This document shows positions 33,291 to 41,284 of a DNA stretch of 64,000 bases, piece after piece (within the stretch, counting starts at the first letter, position 1; the number at the start of each line of letters is the position of its first letter). The DNA is from Fodinicurvata sediminis DSM 21159 (GTDB taxonomy: Bacteria > Pseudomonadota > Alphaproteobacteria > Kiloniellales > DSM-21159), in the NCBI RefSeq assembly GCF_000420625.1, contig NZ_ATVH01000011.1, positions 496,001 to 560,000 of the forward strand. The letters run 5' to 3'. The notes beneath the pieces are model-generated. The model did no database searches. It was not told the origin of the DNA and saw only the letters and a program-made list of their open reading frames with translations. A program made the position numbers and the translations under genes.

Positions 33291-36200
33291 TCAGGCCTTG
33301 TTAAACTGACCAATCAAAACCCCTTTTCCGAGAGGGTAATAGCCTAGAACCCCAATACCTGGAAGATCCTGCCATTGCTCGCTTATTTCTATCTCGGTGT
33401 CACGGAAGGCGTCGTCCAATGTGAAGAGGGCGCCGTTGGCCGCATAAGGTGCAATCATGGGGACCGTGCCGAAACGTGCTCCTCGCACCCCATAGGGCCC
33501 TCCTCCAACTGGGCCATCGATGATCACGATATCGACAAGCCGGCCATCCAGAAGTTCCTGCCACTCTTTCTGCGTAACTTGATAGCACTGGGTTTGCCTG
33601 CCCCCGGCTTCAATATCTCCAACAGGGGCATACTTGCCTCTCACAAGACCAGTGGCATGCGTTTCCGCTCTTGCCAAAGCTTCGTTGAGATATTCCTGGG
33701 ATTGGTCAATCGTGATATAGGAAATATCCCCATCGCCGCCATGAATATCAATCAAATGTCGAGCCAAAATAGCGGTGCTTATTCCTGAGCCAAATTCCAC
33801 AACAGTTTTTGGCTTGACCCGTTCAAATAACGCTTTGAGCAGAGCCAGTGGCCCTTTTTCCATTGTGAAAGTATTGAATTCAAAGTTGGATTCATTCTCC
33901 AGGACCGGATCGCCTATAAGAGCTTGCTGCTCCTCGGATCCTGCACCAGTCGTGGGAAACAAACCATGCCCTGCGCCTAACCTATCTCTTATCCGTCGTA
34001 TATGGGCAGGCGATATCAGAAGACTATCCAACTCCACTTTATTATCAATAACAGAGGCAAGTTCGTCTGAAAGTGCATCGACAGATGAATTGTTCTCCTG
34101 ATTCTTGCACCACTCCCGCCAAGCAGAACGCAAGACAGTCCCTAGATTCCCTCCAAACCGGATAGCATCACAAATCGGAGAGGCAAGCAGCTGATTACGC
34201 AGGCCTGCCCGTAACTCTGAGAGCTTCTGAATGTCGCTGGCCTTGGCAACAGCTATATCCACATACTGTTCCAGATTCCCTTCTTCAGCAACCCAATCAG
34301 CCAAGCCAACGTTGGTCATGTGAGATGCAGAGTGACGGCTGGCGAAAGTACGAAATGGGACGGTTACTACAGGCACACCCATGTACAGCGATTCACAAGT
34401 TGTCAGCCCACCGCTATAGGGAATGGGATCTAGTGCAATATCCATATCGGCATACTGGCGCATCATCTCCTCATGAGGCGAGGTACCGCGCAACTCCAAC
34501 CTATCTGCCTCGATACCATACTTTGCAAAGCGCTCCAGAAAGAGCTTGCTCGTTTCGTCCTCCTCGAATGTGCGGGCTTTCACAATCATGCGCGAATTAG
34601 GAACACGTTTCAGGACCCTGGACCAAAGCTCCAATGTTTCATCATTTACCTTGCAGAGATTATTGAAGCACCCGAAGGTCACATAGCCATTCTCTAATGC
34701 AGGGAGAGAGCGCGGTTCCTGAATATTTATTGGTGGAGTATAGCAGATGTACCCATCCGGCAGACGCAACAGCTTTTCGGTATAGTATTTCTCAAAACCT
34801 TCTGGGGTCTCGATAAAATCCGTCAGCATCCAGTCAATGGTGTCGAGACCGGTCGAACAAGACTGGGAGCCAACCCACTTAACAACGACTGGAGCTGGCT
34901 TCTCCAAAAGCACCTGAGGGTTTCCCCCGTCACCATAGCCGCCCAAATCAATTAATATATCAATCCCTTCCGCCAACATATCATGACTGATACGCATCGT
35001 ATCGTGGGGACTGTATTCGTGCCAGGTTTCTGCGTTGACCTTGAAGCGCCGGTTTAGGTAATCGTCTCGCCGACGTGTCGAGAAGACATGCAAGGAAAAT
35101 TTATCCTTCGGCAAGGCTTCAAAGGCCGCAACTGTCAGCCAGCCTACAGGGTGCTTGCCAAAGCACCCTGAAAGAAGACCAATGCGCAACGGTCGTTCGC
35201 CATCCACTGTGTTATTGTAGACTTTTTCCACAAACCCACGATTTCCCGTCTGAATTTTCCGGCCAACATCAAGCAGCATTTCCGGAGTTATTGAAAAATC
35301 GTAAGGTAAGACACCAATAGCACTGCGCAGAATCCCTGAATCCTCTTTTTGGAAAACTGCATCCAATAGAAAATGGCGAGCCTGACTGTGCCATCCGAGA
35401 TGTTGCTCAGAGCAAGCTTTCAGATTTTGGAGTACCAGGTTATCCGGCTCAATAGCCAGCCCCTCCTGACACATACGGTAAGCAGAACTATAGCGAGCGA
35501 TCTTGGATAGAGAACGTGCCCTGCCCTTCAAGACTTCCAGATTATTCGGGTCCAGTTGGTAGGCCTCGGCATAAATATCTTCAGCTTCGCCATAGGCGTC
35601 CAGTTCTCCATATATGGCTGCCAGGCTACAAAGGCCTTCACAATCCTCGGGGTTTACCAAAGCTCGCAAAACTGCGAGATATTCAAGCGCAGCCTGTTTC
35701 TGCTCACTTCTTTCCAGAAGAAGGCTGAATACAATCAGAGCAGATAAATCATCCGGGTTTTGATCAACTTGCACCTGCCAGACTTCAAGCGCCACCTGAA
35801 GTCCATAACCCATGAGTTCCAGGCCAACCAGACGCCTTGCTGCCTGCAGGTTCAATGGAGAGAGAGAGAGAGTATCCAAATATGCTTGCCGTGCTCCAGG
35901 CACGTCGCCAGAAGCTTCTCTTGCAGCCCCAAGATTGAGCCTGAGTTCATGGTTTTCAGGATAGAATTCACAAGCCTGATCTGCGTATTCTAGGGCCGTT
36001 TCTACATCACGATTCTCCAAGGCCCAGAGTGCTATATTCCTGAGTGCCGAGATATGATCGGGCTTTAACAGCAGACATTTCTTATATTCATCCAAGGCCT
36101 CCTGATAGGCCTTGGTTAACCGCAGTGCTTCCGCCAGTCTGTAATGTGCTTCAGCATCCTCCGGGGTCTTTTCGACCACCGTACGTAAGACAGGCAATGC

Positions 36201-36482
36201 TTCTTCGCTTCGAGCGGCGGATGTCAGAGCAATGCCCAGATTGATCATCAGGGCTGGATCATCGCCAATAATAGCGTGTATAGCCTGCAAGTCTGCAATC
36301 GCTTCTGAAGGTTTATCCTCCGCCAGCAAGCCTAGAGCATAGCGATAACGCTGCTCCAACTCCCTGGGATCATTATTCAAATTTCCCAGCGATGTTTTGC
36401 TCACAGCCGCTGGTGTTTGGGTCCTCAGTTCTTCTGATGGCTCACACCCAAGATCTTTGGCTGTGTTTAATTGATCGATCAT
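33291..36482 (-). CDS. FlmG-like TPR-glycosyltransferase with fused methyltransferase-like domain
   Basis: A 1063-residue three-part protein. Residues 45-380 are TPR-like repeats. Residues 431-795 match the GT41 (O-GlcNAc transferase type) fold: RPLRIGLLSGCFGKHPVGWL, VTFGCFNNLCKVNDETLELW and DPIPYSGGLTTCESLYMGVP. Residues 870-1063 resemble a class I methyltransferase, with motif I VVEFGSGISTAIL (894-906) and VDIVIIDGPVGGG (983-995). Caulobacter FlmG, a TPR plus GT41 protein, glycosylates flagellins; the fused C-terminal domain is extra here. It overlaps the upstream TPR-methyltransferase gene by ATGA and lies beside flbT, flaF and the flagellins, so flagellin modification is the likely role. 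By eye the gene is less GC-rich than its neighbours. Confidence 0.85.
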   Translation of the reverse strand: MIDQLNTAKDLGCEPSEELRTQTPAAVSKTSLGNLNNDPRELEQRYRYALGLLAEDKPSEAIADLQAIHAIIGDDPALMINLGIALTSAARSEEALPVLRTVVEKTPEDAEAHYRLAEALRLTKAYQEALDEYKKCLLLKPDHISALRNIALWALENRDVETALEYADQACEFYPENHELRLNLGAAREASGDVPGARQAYLDTLSLSPLNLQAARRLVGLELMGYGLQVALEVWQVQVDQNPDDLSALIVFSLLLERSEQKQAALEYLAVLRALVNPEDCEGLCSLAAIYGELDAYGEAEDIYAEAYQLDPNNLEVLKGRARSLSKIARYSSAYRMCQEGLAIEPDNLVLQNLKACSEQHLGWHSQARHFLLDAVFQKEDSGILRSAIGVLPYDFSITPEMLLDVGRKIQTGNRGFVEKVYNNTVDGERPLRIGLLSGCFGKHPVGWLTVAAFEALPKDKFSLHVFSTRRRDDYLNRRFKVNAETWHEYSPHDTMRISHDMLAEGIDILIDLGGYGDGGNPQVLLEKPAPVVVKWVGSQSCSTGLDTIDWMLTDFIETPEGFEKYYTEKLLRLPDGYICYTPPINIQEPRSLPALENGYVTFGCFNNLCKVNDETLELWSRVLKRVPNSRMIVKARTFEEDETSKLFLERFAKYGIEADRLELRGTSPHEEMMRQYADMDIALDPIPYSGGLTTCESLYMGVPVVTVPFRTFASRHSASHMTNVGLADWVAEEGNLEQYVDIAVAKASDIQKLSELRAGLRNQLLASPICDAIRFGGNLGTVLRSAWREWCKNQENNSSVDALSDELASVIDNKVELDSLLISPAHIRRIRDRLGAGHGLFPTTGAGSEEQQALIGDPVLENESNFEFNTFTMEKGPLALLKALFERVKPKTVVEFGSGISTAILARHLIDIHGGDGDISYITIDQSQEYLNEALARAETHATGLVRGKYAPVGDIEAGGRQTQCYQVTQKEWQELLDGRLVDIVIIDGPVGGGPYGVRGARFGTVPMIAPYAANGALFTLDDAFRDTEIEISEQWQDLPGIGVLGYYPLGKGVLIGQFNKA
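35858..35872. repeat. GA dinucleotide tract inside the glycosyltransferase gene
   Basis: Seven and a half GA units (CT on the coding strand) encode the LSLSP stretch near residue 205-209 of the FlmG-like protein. Slippage by one unit would shift the frame within the TPR region and remove both catalytic domains. Confidence 0.6.
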
Positions 36483-37933
36483 GCGCAGGTCTCCGCTGCA
36501 TGGGCCACAACAAGCAGTCCCTGTACTGGATTGCCGAAATCCATGCGCAGGTTCTCTTCCATGATTTCTTCTATGGAGAACCCGGCTTGGACAATGGCAT
36601 CTTCTACATAGCTCTTCTGGTGTCGGTATCTTGCTGAAGAAGATAGCGTGTATGGCTGCTCTGCATCTTCCGGATGGGATTCTACAGAGAAGATGAACAC
36701 TCCGCCTGTTAGGAGATGAGCGCGAACATCTTTAAACAGTTCCTCAAGCTCGCCAAAATAGCACAACACATCAGCTGCAATGACCAGATCATAAATTTCC
36801 TTATCCTGCTGAAGGAGTTCCTGGATATCTGCAGTCTCGAGTTCGCTATAAATCTGTTTTTCTTGTGACTTGGCCACCATCTTGGATGAGATATCCACGC
36901 CCTTCAGGAAACCGCCAAGAATGTCGGAAAGCACAACCCCAACCAAGCCTGTACCACACCCAAGATCCAGGATGCGACCGAGCTTCTTCTTGTCAGGCTC
37001 GGGGCCTATACTTGGATAGATGCGCTCCACGGCTCTGCGCACAAGACCTGGAACACGATAATGCAATTCAACCAGGTGCTTGTCGAAACTGTCCGCGTAG
37101 GAATCAAAGAGTTGGGCTGCATAGCTTCCAGAGGCCTTGTTCGTCACCTGGCCACGAGCAGCAGCAAGCAGGTGTTTTGCATAGGTATTGTCCGGCTCCA
37201 AACGCAAAACCGCCTCGAACGCAGTCACCGCTTTTTCAGTCTGTTGAGCCGTTATGTAAGCATTGCCCAGCTGCTGGTAGTAACGACTGTCATTGAAGCC
37301 CTGACGACCAGCTTCTTCCAGCAAGCTTACGGCTTTGCCGGGACATCTCTGTTTCAGGTAGGCCGTAGCCAGCATGCCATAGGGTGTAAAACTGGTAGCA
37401 GGGTCTTCAGCAATCACTGCATTGAGCAGTTCTTCTGCTGCCTGCCACTTTTGCAATGCGATGAAACTATCTGCCAGCGCCAGTAGATAACTTTTTGCAG
37501 TCGGTGACTGTCTTACAGCATCGCCAAAGCACAGGACCGCTTCTTCATAACGCTTGCAGCCATAGAGCACACTACCAAGCAGATACGCGGCCTCTGGATC
37601 ACTCGGTGCAAGAGTGACAGCCAGAGACGCATCATCCAACGCTCCCTCTATATCACCATGACGCGCACGCGCACTTCCACGCACCTTCAATAGCTGCACA
37701 TTCTCGGGATCTGTCTCCAGCACCGGATTCAACAGCTCGATAGCTCTCGCTGCATCGCCAGCTGCATAAGCCATTTCACCCCTACGGGCGCGATAGCCGC
37801 TGCTATCCGGATTCTGCTTCAGCAAAACGTCGTAGATCCGCCCTGCAGCCACATATTGGCCCTTTCCGGCCAAACGCTCGGCGTCCTGAACCCGCTTTTC
37901 GGTGTTACTGTCAAGCTGCGCATGCATGTTCAT
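36479..37933 (-). CDS. TPR-methyltransferase fusion
   Basis: A 484-residue protein with TPR repeats over residues 12-265 (for example the repeats containing AGKGQYVAAGRIYDVLLKQN and FEAVLRLEPDNTYAKHLLAA) and a class I SAM-dependent methyltransferase domain over about 290-484 (motif I ILDLGCGTGLVGVVL, then DLVIAADVLCYFGEL). It resembles the TPR-containing methyltransferase group (COG4976 type). It overlaps the start of the FlmG-like gene by four bases, so the pair is translationally coupled. The substrate is not known; the TPR plus position next to flagellin genes suggests flagellin or its glycan. Confidence 0.8.
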   Translation of the reverse strand: MNMHAQLDSNTEKRVQDAERLAGKGQYVAAGRIYDVLLKQNPDSSGYRARRGEMAYAAGDAARAIELLNPVLETDPENVQLLKVRGSARARHGDIEGALDDASLAVTLAPSDPEAAYLLGSVLYGCKRYEEAVLCFGDAVRQSPTAKSYLLALADSFIALQKWQAAEELLNAVIAEDPATSFTPYGMLATAYLKQRCPGKAVSLLEEAGRQGFNDSRYYQQLGNAYITAQQTEKAVTAFEAVLRLEPDNTYAKHLLAAARGQVTNKASGSYAAQLFDSYADSFDKHLVELHYRVPGLVRRAVERIYPSIGPEPDKKKLGRILDLGCGTGLVGVVLSDILGGFLKGVDISSKMVAKSQEKQIYSELETADIQELLQQDKEIYDLVIAADVLCYFGELEELFKDVRAHLLTGGVFIFSVESHPEDAEQPYTLSSSARYRHQKSYVEDAIVQAGFSIEEIMEENLRMDFGNPVQGLLVVAHAAETCA

Positions 37934-37977
37934 ATGACCTTTCTATGCAGAACCAGGAGCCGGTTGCTCTAGCAAAT

Positions 37978-38385
37978 TCACGAACTCTCAGAAGATGCTG
38001 AGGACGGAGCATCATCAAGCCCTTCACCCACGCTCGCTGTTACCGAAATCAAGAAATCCAGATCCGGGTCCTCTGACTGGACTTCACGCAATACCGTCAG
38101 CGCAATTGAGGCCAGCTGGGCTTTCAATTGATCCGGGTAATGATTTTCAGGGTGTAGGACGGAATCGTGGACGACTCCCCAGAGCCGCCGGACATCCGAG
38201 ATGGCACGCACTTTTTGCATGGACTCACCTGATTTCCTGGCTTCTTTCAGCGCCCAGGTAACACGTCTAAAGATGTCCGCCTCCCGACTACGCGTTGAAC
38301 GCATGGATTGGGCTTGGGCATAAGCATTCAAGTAAGCTTTGGACATCGAGGGTGAGATCGAGTCAGTCACGATCATAACTCCCAC
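37978..38385 (-). CDS. Second FlaF-family protein
   Basis: A 135-residue FlaF paralogue: AYLNAYAQAQ, READIFRRVTWALKEARKSG, VRRLWGVVHDSVLHP and SEDPDLDFLISVTASVGEGL follow the same pattern as flaF at 32299, with low identity and an extra Ser-rich tail. Alternative starts are ATG codons at residues 4 and 14. It is the first gene of the run leading to the TPR-methyltransferase and glycosyltransferase genes, and has a perfect CtrA box 39 bases upstream. It may serve one of the two flagellins or the modification system. Confidence 0.78.
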   Translation of the reverse strand: MGVMIVTDSISPSMSKAYLNAYAQAQSMRSTRSREADIFRRVTWALKEARKSGESMQKVRAISDVRRLWGVVHDSVLHPENHYPDQLKAQLASIALTVLREVQSEDPDLDFLISVTASVGEGLDDAPSSASSESS

Positions 38386-38423
38386 ATTCAGTAATTTTGC
38401 GGACTAAGGTATACAGGTCATGG

Positions 38424-38438
38424 TTAAGCGGTTGTTAA
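38424..38438 (-). promoter_or_regulatory. Perfect CtrA box upstream of flaF2 and the modification genes
   Basis: TTAA-GCGGTTG-TTAA (plus strand), an exact TTAA-N7-TTAA, lies 39 bases upstream of the 38385 start. It is the best CtrA box in the window. Confidence 0.7.
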
Positions 38439-38493
38439 TGCCTGCACGGAAAAACAACATGACCTTCATCAGCTATAATTGCTCAGCTGTGAA

Positions 38494-38529
38494 TTCGCCC
38501 CGGTTGCCAGAAAGACAAACCGGGGCGAA
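38494..38529 (-). terminator. Hairpin terminator after flagellin copy 1
   Basis: A perfect twelve-base stem (TTCGCCCCGGTT/AACCGGGGCGAA) with a twelve-base loop ends four bases from the flagellin stop. No T-run follows, so it may mainly protect the 3' end of the message. Confidence 0.7.
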
Positions 38530-38532
38530 ACA

Positions 38533-39372
38533 TTATCCACCAAACAGGCTAAGCAGAACCTGAGACGACTGGTTGGCGATGCCGAGCGACTGCGTCGACA
38601 GCTGCTGCTTCACCTGCAGGGCCTGCAGGTTGGCCGATTCCTTGGCCAAATCGGCATCGACCAATGCGCCCAGACCACGCTCGATCGCGTCGGCCTTGTC
38701 CCGGTTGAAGCTGACCTGGTTGTCGATAAACTTGGCATCGTTGGCGTAGTTGTTCAGCTGAGTACCGACGCGCTGTTCTGCCGTAGCAAAACTGCCGGTC
38801 AGAAGGGCCGCAGCACTCGCTGCGTTCGTTCCCAGAGCACCACTGCTGATCAAGTTGAAAATGCTTGCCGCTGCAGAGTAGCTATCCACCGTATAGTTCT
38901 CGCCCTGTTCATTCCGGATCACGGAAACACTGCCGTGGACAGCTGCACTTCCATCATTGATGAGCGACTTGCCGTTGTAACGAGAGTCTTCGATGAAACC
39001 CTCCACGTTGGCAGCCAGGCTCTTGTACTGCTCTTCGTACTGGGTGCGCGTGTCTCCATTCACATTCTCGTCCGCAAGCTTGACCAGAATGTTCTTCATC
39101 TCACCCATGGTGTCCGAGACATTGGTCAGGGAGGTGATGGTGGTATCAACAAGCCCCTTGGCGCCGCCAAGCTGCTCGTTGACCGAAGTAAGGGACCCAA
39201 CATCGGATCGCAGTCCCTGGGCCACCGCAAAGACCGCACCGTCGTCCTGCGCGCGGGAGACACGCAGGCCCGTGCTGATGCGGTTCTGGATGGTCTCCAT
39301 CTCGGAGGAGACTTTGTTGAGATTCTGCAGCGCCACCATGGCACCGGCATTGGTATTGATAGAGTTCGCCAT
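38533..39372 (-). CDS. Flagellin (copy 1)
   Basis: Filament subunit of 279 residues, with flagellin N-terminus (ANSINTNAGAMVALQNLNKV) and C-terminus (QQLSTQSLGIANQSSQVLLS then LFGG). The D2/D3 region is minimal, as in many alphaproteobacteria. ATG 39372 follows AAAGGAGG; an in-frame upstream ATG at 39489 is rejected because the sigma-54 promoter at 39407-39422 lies between. Twelve differences separate it from copy 2, and a 277-base stretch is identical. It has its own promoter and hairpin terminator. Confidence 0.96.
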   Translation of the reverse strand: MANSINTNAGAMVALQNLNKVSSEMETIQNRISTGLRVSRAQDDGAVFAVAQGLRSDVGSLTSVNEQLGGAKGLVDTTITSLTNVSDTMGEMKNILVKLADENVNGDTRTQYEEQYKSLAANVEGFIEDSRYNGKSLINDGSAAVHGSVSVIRNEQGENYTVDSYSAAASIFNLISSGALGTNAASAAALLTGSFATAEQRVGTQLNNYANDAKFIDNQVSFNRDKADAIERGLGALVDADLAKESANLQALQVKQQLSTQSLGIANQSSQVLLSLFGG

Positions 39373-39406
39373 TTTGGCCTCCTTTGCTAAGGGTTCAACC
39401 TCCCCT

Positions 39407-39422
39407 CGCAAAGTCCATGCCA
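39407..39422 (-). promoter_or_regulatory. Sigma-54 promoter for flagellin copy 1
   Basis: On the minus strand, TGGCAT-GGACT-TTGCG is a near-consensus -24/-12 element, 35 bases upstream of the ATG. Together with the copy 2 terminator it accounts for the signals seen in the 313-base gap between the flagellins; the rest shows nothing recognisable. Confidence 0.8.
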
Positions 39423-39577
39423 AACTCTGCACTGTAATTTTAAGAGCAATTCTAAGGTGCTCGATCCCTTCCTTGGGACGGAACGGCAAAAACTGCCGCC
39501 AGGTTGGCAGTTTCTGCCACTCCAGCTAATTGTCCTTCGAAAGGATCGGAAAATTACTTTGTGTATATCAAGACAAG

Positions 39578-39615
39578 AAAAACCCTCTCCAGCGATTTGA
39601 CACTGAAGAGGGTTT
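39578..39615 (-). terminator. Rho-independent terminator after flagellin copy 2
   Basis: On the minus strand AAACCCTCT pairs with AGAGGGTTT (nine bases, 18-base loop) and runs into TTTTT, 71 bases past the stop codon. Confidence 0.7.
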
Positions 39616-39685
39616 CAAGTTGTTCGTCCAACCAAATCGGTCGAAATGCATCAGCTTCCTTATCGGACAGCCAATGCTGTTCAGG

Positions 39686-40522
39686 TTAACCGAACAGGCT
39701 GAGCAGGATCTGTGGTGACTGGTTGGCGATGCCGAGCGACTGCGTCGACAGCTGCTGCTTCACCTGCAGGGCCTGCAGGTTGGCCGATTCCTTGGCCAAA
39801 TCGGCATCGACCAATGCGCCCAGACCACGCTCGATCGCGTCGGCCTTGTCCCGGTTGAAGCTGACCTGGTTGTCGATAAACTTGGCATCGTTGGCGTAGT
39901 TGTTCAGCTGAGTACCGACGCGCTGTTCTGCCGTAGCAAAACTGCCGGTCAGAAGGGCCGCAGCACTCGCTGCGTTCGTTCCCAGAGCACCACCGCTGAT
40001 CAGGCTGAAAACGCTTGCAGCCGCTGAGAAGCTATCCACCGTATAGTTCTCGCCCTGTTCATTCCGGATCACGGAAACGCTGCCGTGGACAGCTGCACTT
40101 CCATCATTGATGAGCGACTTGCCGTTGTAACGAGAGTCTTCGATGAAGCCGTTCACGTTGGCAGCCAGGCTCTTGTACTGCTCTTCGTACTGGGTGCGCG
40201 TATCACCTGTAACATTCTCGTCCGCAAGCTTGACCAGAATGTTCTTCATCTCACCCATGGTGTCCGAGACATTGGTCAGGGAGGTGATGGTGGTATCAAC
40301 AAGACCCTTGGCGCCGCCTAGCTGCTCGTTGACCGAAGAAAGAGATCCAATGTCCGATCGCAGTCCCTGGGCCACCGCAAAGACCGCACCGTCGTCCTGC
40401 GCGCGGGAGACACGCAAGCCCGTGCTGATGCGGTTCTGGATGGTCTCCATCTCGGAGGAGACCTTGCTGAGGTTCTGCAGCGCCACCATAGCGCCGGCAT
40501 TGGTATTGATAGAGTTCGCCAT
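39686..40522 (-). CDS. Flagellin (copy 2)
   Basis: Filament subunit of 278 residues, about 96% identical to copy 1. Differences are concentrated near residues 54-60 (DIGSLSS for DVGSLTS), 103-124 and 168-182, plus the C-terminal IANQSPQILLSLFG. AGGAG precedes the ATG and can pair with CTCC just upstream. No -24/-12 element was found before it, unlike copy 1, so its expression probably differs. It is divergent from the FlaG-like gene. Confidence 0.96.
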   Translation of the reverse strand: MANSINTNAGAMVALQNLSKVSSEMETIQNRISTGLRVSRAQDDGAVFAVAQGLRSDIGSLSSVNEQLGGAKGLVDTTITSLTNVSDTMGEMKNILVKLADENVTGDTRTQYEEQYKSLAANVNGFIEDSRYNGKSLINDGSAAVHGSVSVIRNEQGENYTVDSFSAAASVFSLISGGALGTNAASAAALLTGSFATAEQRVGTQLNNYANDAKFIDNQVSFNRDKADAIERGLGALVDADLAKESANLQALQVKQQLSTQSLGIANQSPQILLSLFG

Positions 40523-40530
40523 TTTTAAAG

Positions 40531-40545
40531 CTCCTGATATTGGAG
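40531..40545 (-). other. Possible ribosome-site-masking hairpin in the leader of flagellin copy 2
   Basis: On the minus strand CTCC-N7-GGAG forms a four-base stem that would cover the Shine-Dalgarno AGGAG. A second small hairpin (CGCC-TTCA-GGCG, 40557-40568) lies just upstream. Short stems, so tentative; FlbT or CsrA are natural candidates to act here. Confidence 0.35.
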
Positions 40546-40690
40546 TGAATGAAAGCCGCCTTCAGGCGACCTTGGCGATTATCAACACCAGGTCTTAATA
40601 ACTTCCTAACACGGCGGCCTGAGGTCCGAATTCATGAATGGGAGACGGGTTGCCATAATGAATTGTATCTCCTAAGAGGCCCTAATCCCT

Positions 40691-40710
40691 CAAGTTGCAG
40701 AAACAACTTG
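40691..40710. promoter_or_regulatory. Inverted repeat between flagellin copy 2 and flaG
   Basis: CAAGTTG-CAGAAA-CAACTTG is a perfect seven-base inverted repeat, 40 bases upstream of the FlaG-like start in a low-GC stretch. It could be an operator or transcript hairpin; the factor is unknown. Confidence 0.35.
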
Positions 40711-40749
40711 ATTCACACATACATCTTGTTTTAAAATATAAGTATCTTG

Positions 40750-41214
40750 ATGTTTGCAACAAAGGCGCTGCGAGCGATGTTGGCAATCACGAGCGTTTCA
40801 CATGCAGATTTTCCTGCCCTGCAGGATCAGGTTGTGCCCTCCCCTGCCGGGAGTGAAAACCTGAAACAGTTACCGGCGTCACCTGACGCCGAAGACGGGG
40901 CGCCGCTGCAAATCAATCCCGTCCTTCAGTACGACATGAAGGCCAAGGTGCTGTTGTTTCAGATTGTCGATCCGGCTTCTGGCGAGGTCGAACAGCAGTA
41001 CCCCAGCGAGAAGCAGGTCGAGGCCTATCGAAAGGCCCTGGAAGAACAGCAGGACGCCCTGCCGGAGATCGGTGCACCACAAGACACCAAGCGCGATACG
41101 AGCCGTGCGCAGGCTGACAGAACTGAGCCCAGCGCCACCAGTGCCTTGGCCGTCAGCGGCGGGCCCAACATTGACCCCGGCAAAGCCACCCGCGAGATCT
41201 CCCTGGTCGCTTGA
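40750..41214 (+). CDS. FlaG-like protein
   Basis: A 154-residue protein. The core NPVLQYDMKAKVLLFQIVDP then SGEVEQQYPSEKQVEAYRKA matches the FlaG family (IVDP-x-TGE-V-x-QxPSE pattern), found next to flagellin genes and linked to filament length in some bacteria. N- and C-terminal parts are low-complexity and polar. TTG 40747 precedes ATG 40750; I use the ATG. It diverges from flagellin copy 2 and is followed by a small hairpin. Confidence 0.7.
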   Translation: MFATKALRAMLAITSVSHADFPALQDQVVPSPAGSENLKQLPASPDAEDGAPLQINPVLQYDMKAKVLLFQIVDPASGEVEQQYPSEKQVEAYRKALEEQQDALPEIGAPQDTKRDTSRAQADRTEPSATSALAVSGGPNIDPGKATREISLVA

Positions 41215-41222
41215 GGGTGCTG

Positions 41223-41238
41223 GGCGCTTGAAAGCGCC
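41223..41238 (+). terminator. Short hairpin after the flaG-like gene
   Basis: GGCGCTT-GA-AAGCGCC, eight bases past the stop codon, without a T-run. Weak terminator candidate. Confidence 0.35.
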
Positions 41239-41284
41239 AGGGTGACGCCGTCGCATTCGGAAAGGCCTTTTCCAAATTAACTTA

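Noticed and set aside
39373-39489. N-terminal extension of flagellin copy 1
   Set aside because: The extension would include the sigma-54 promoter and is absent from copy 2; ATG 39372 has AAAGGAGG before it.
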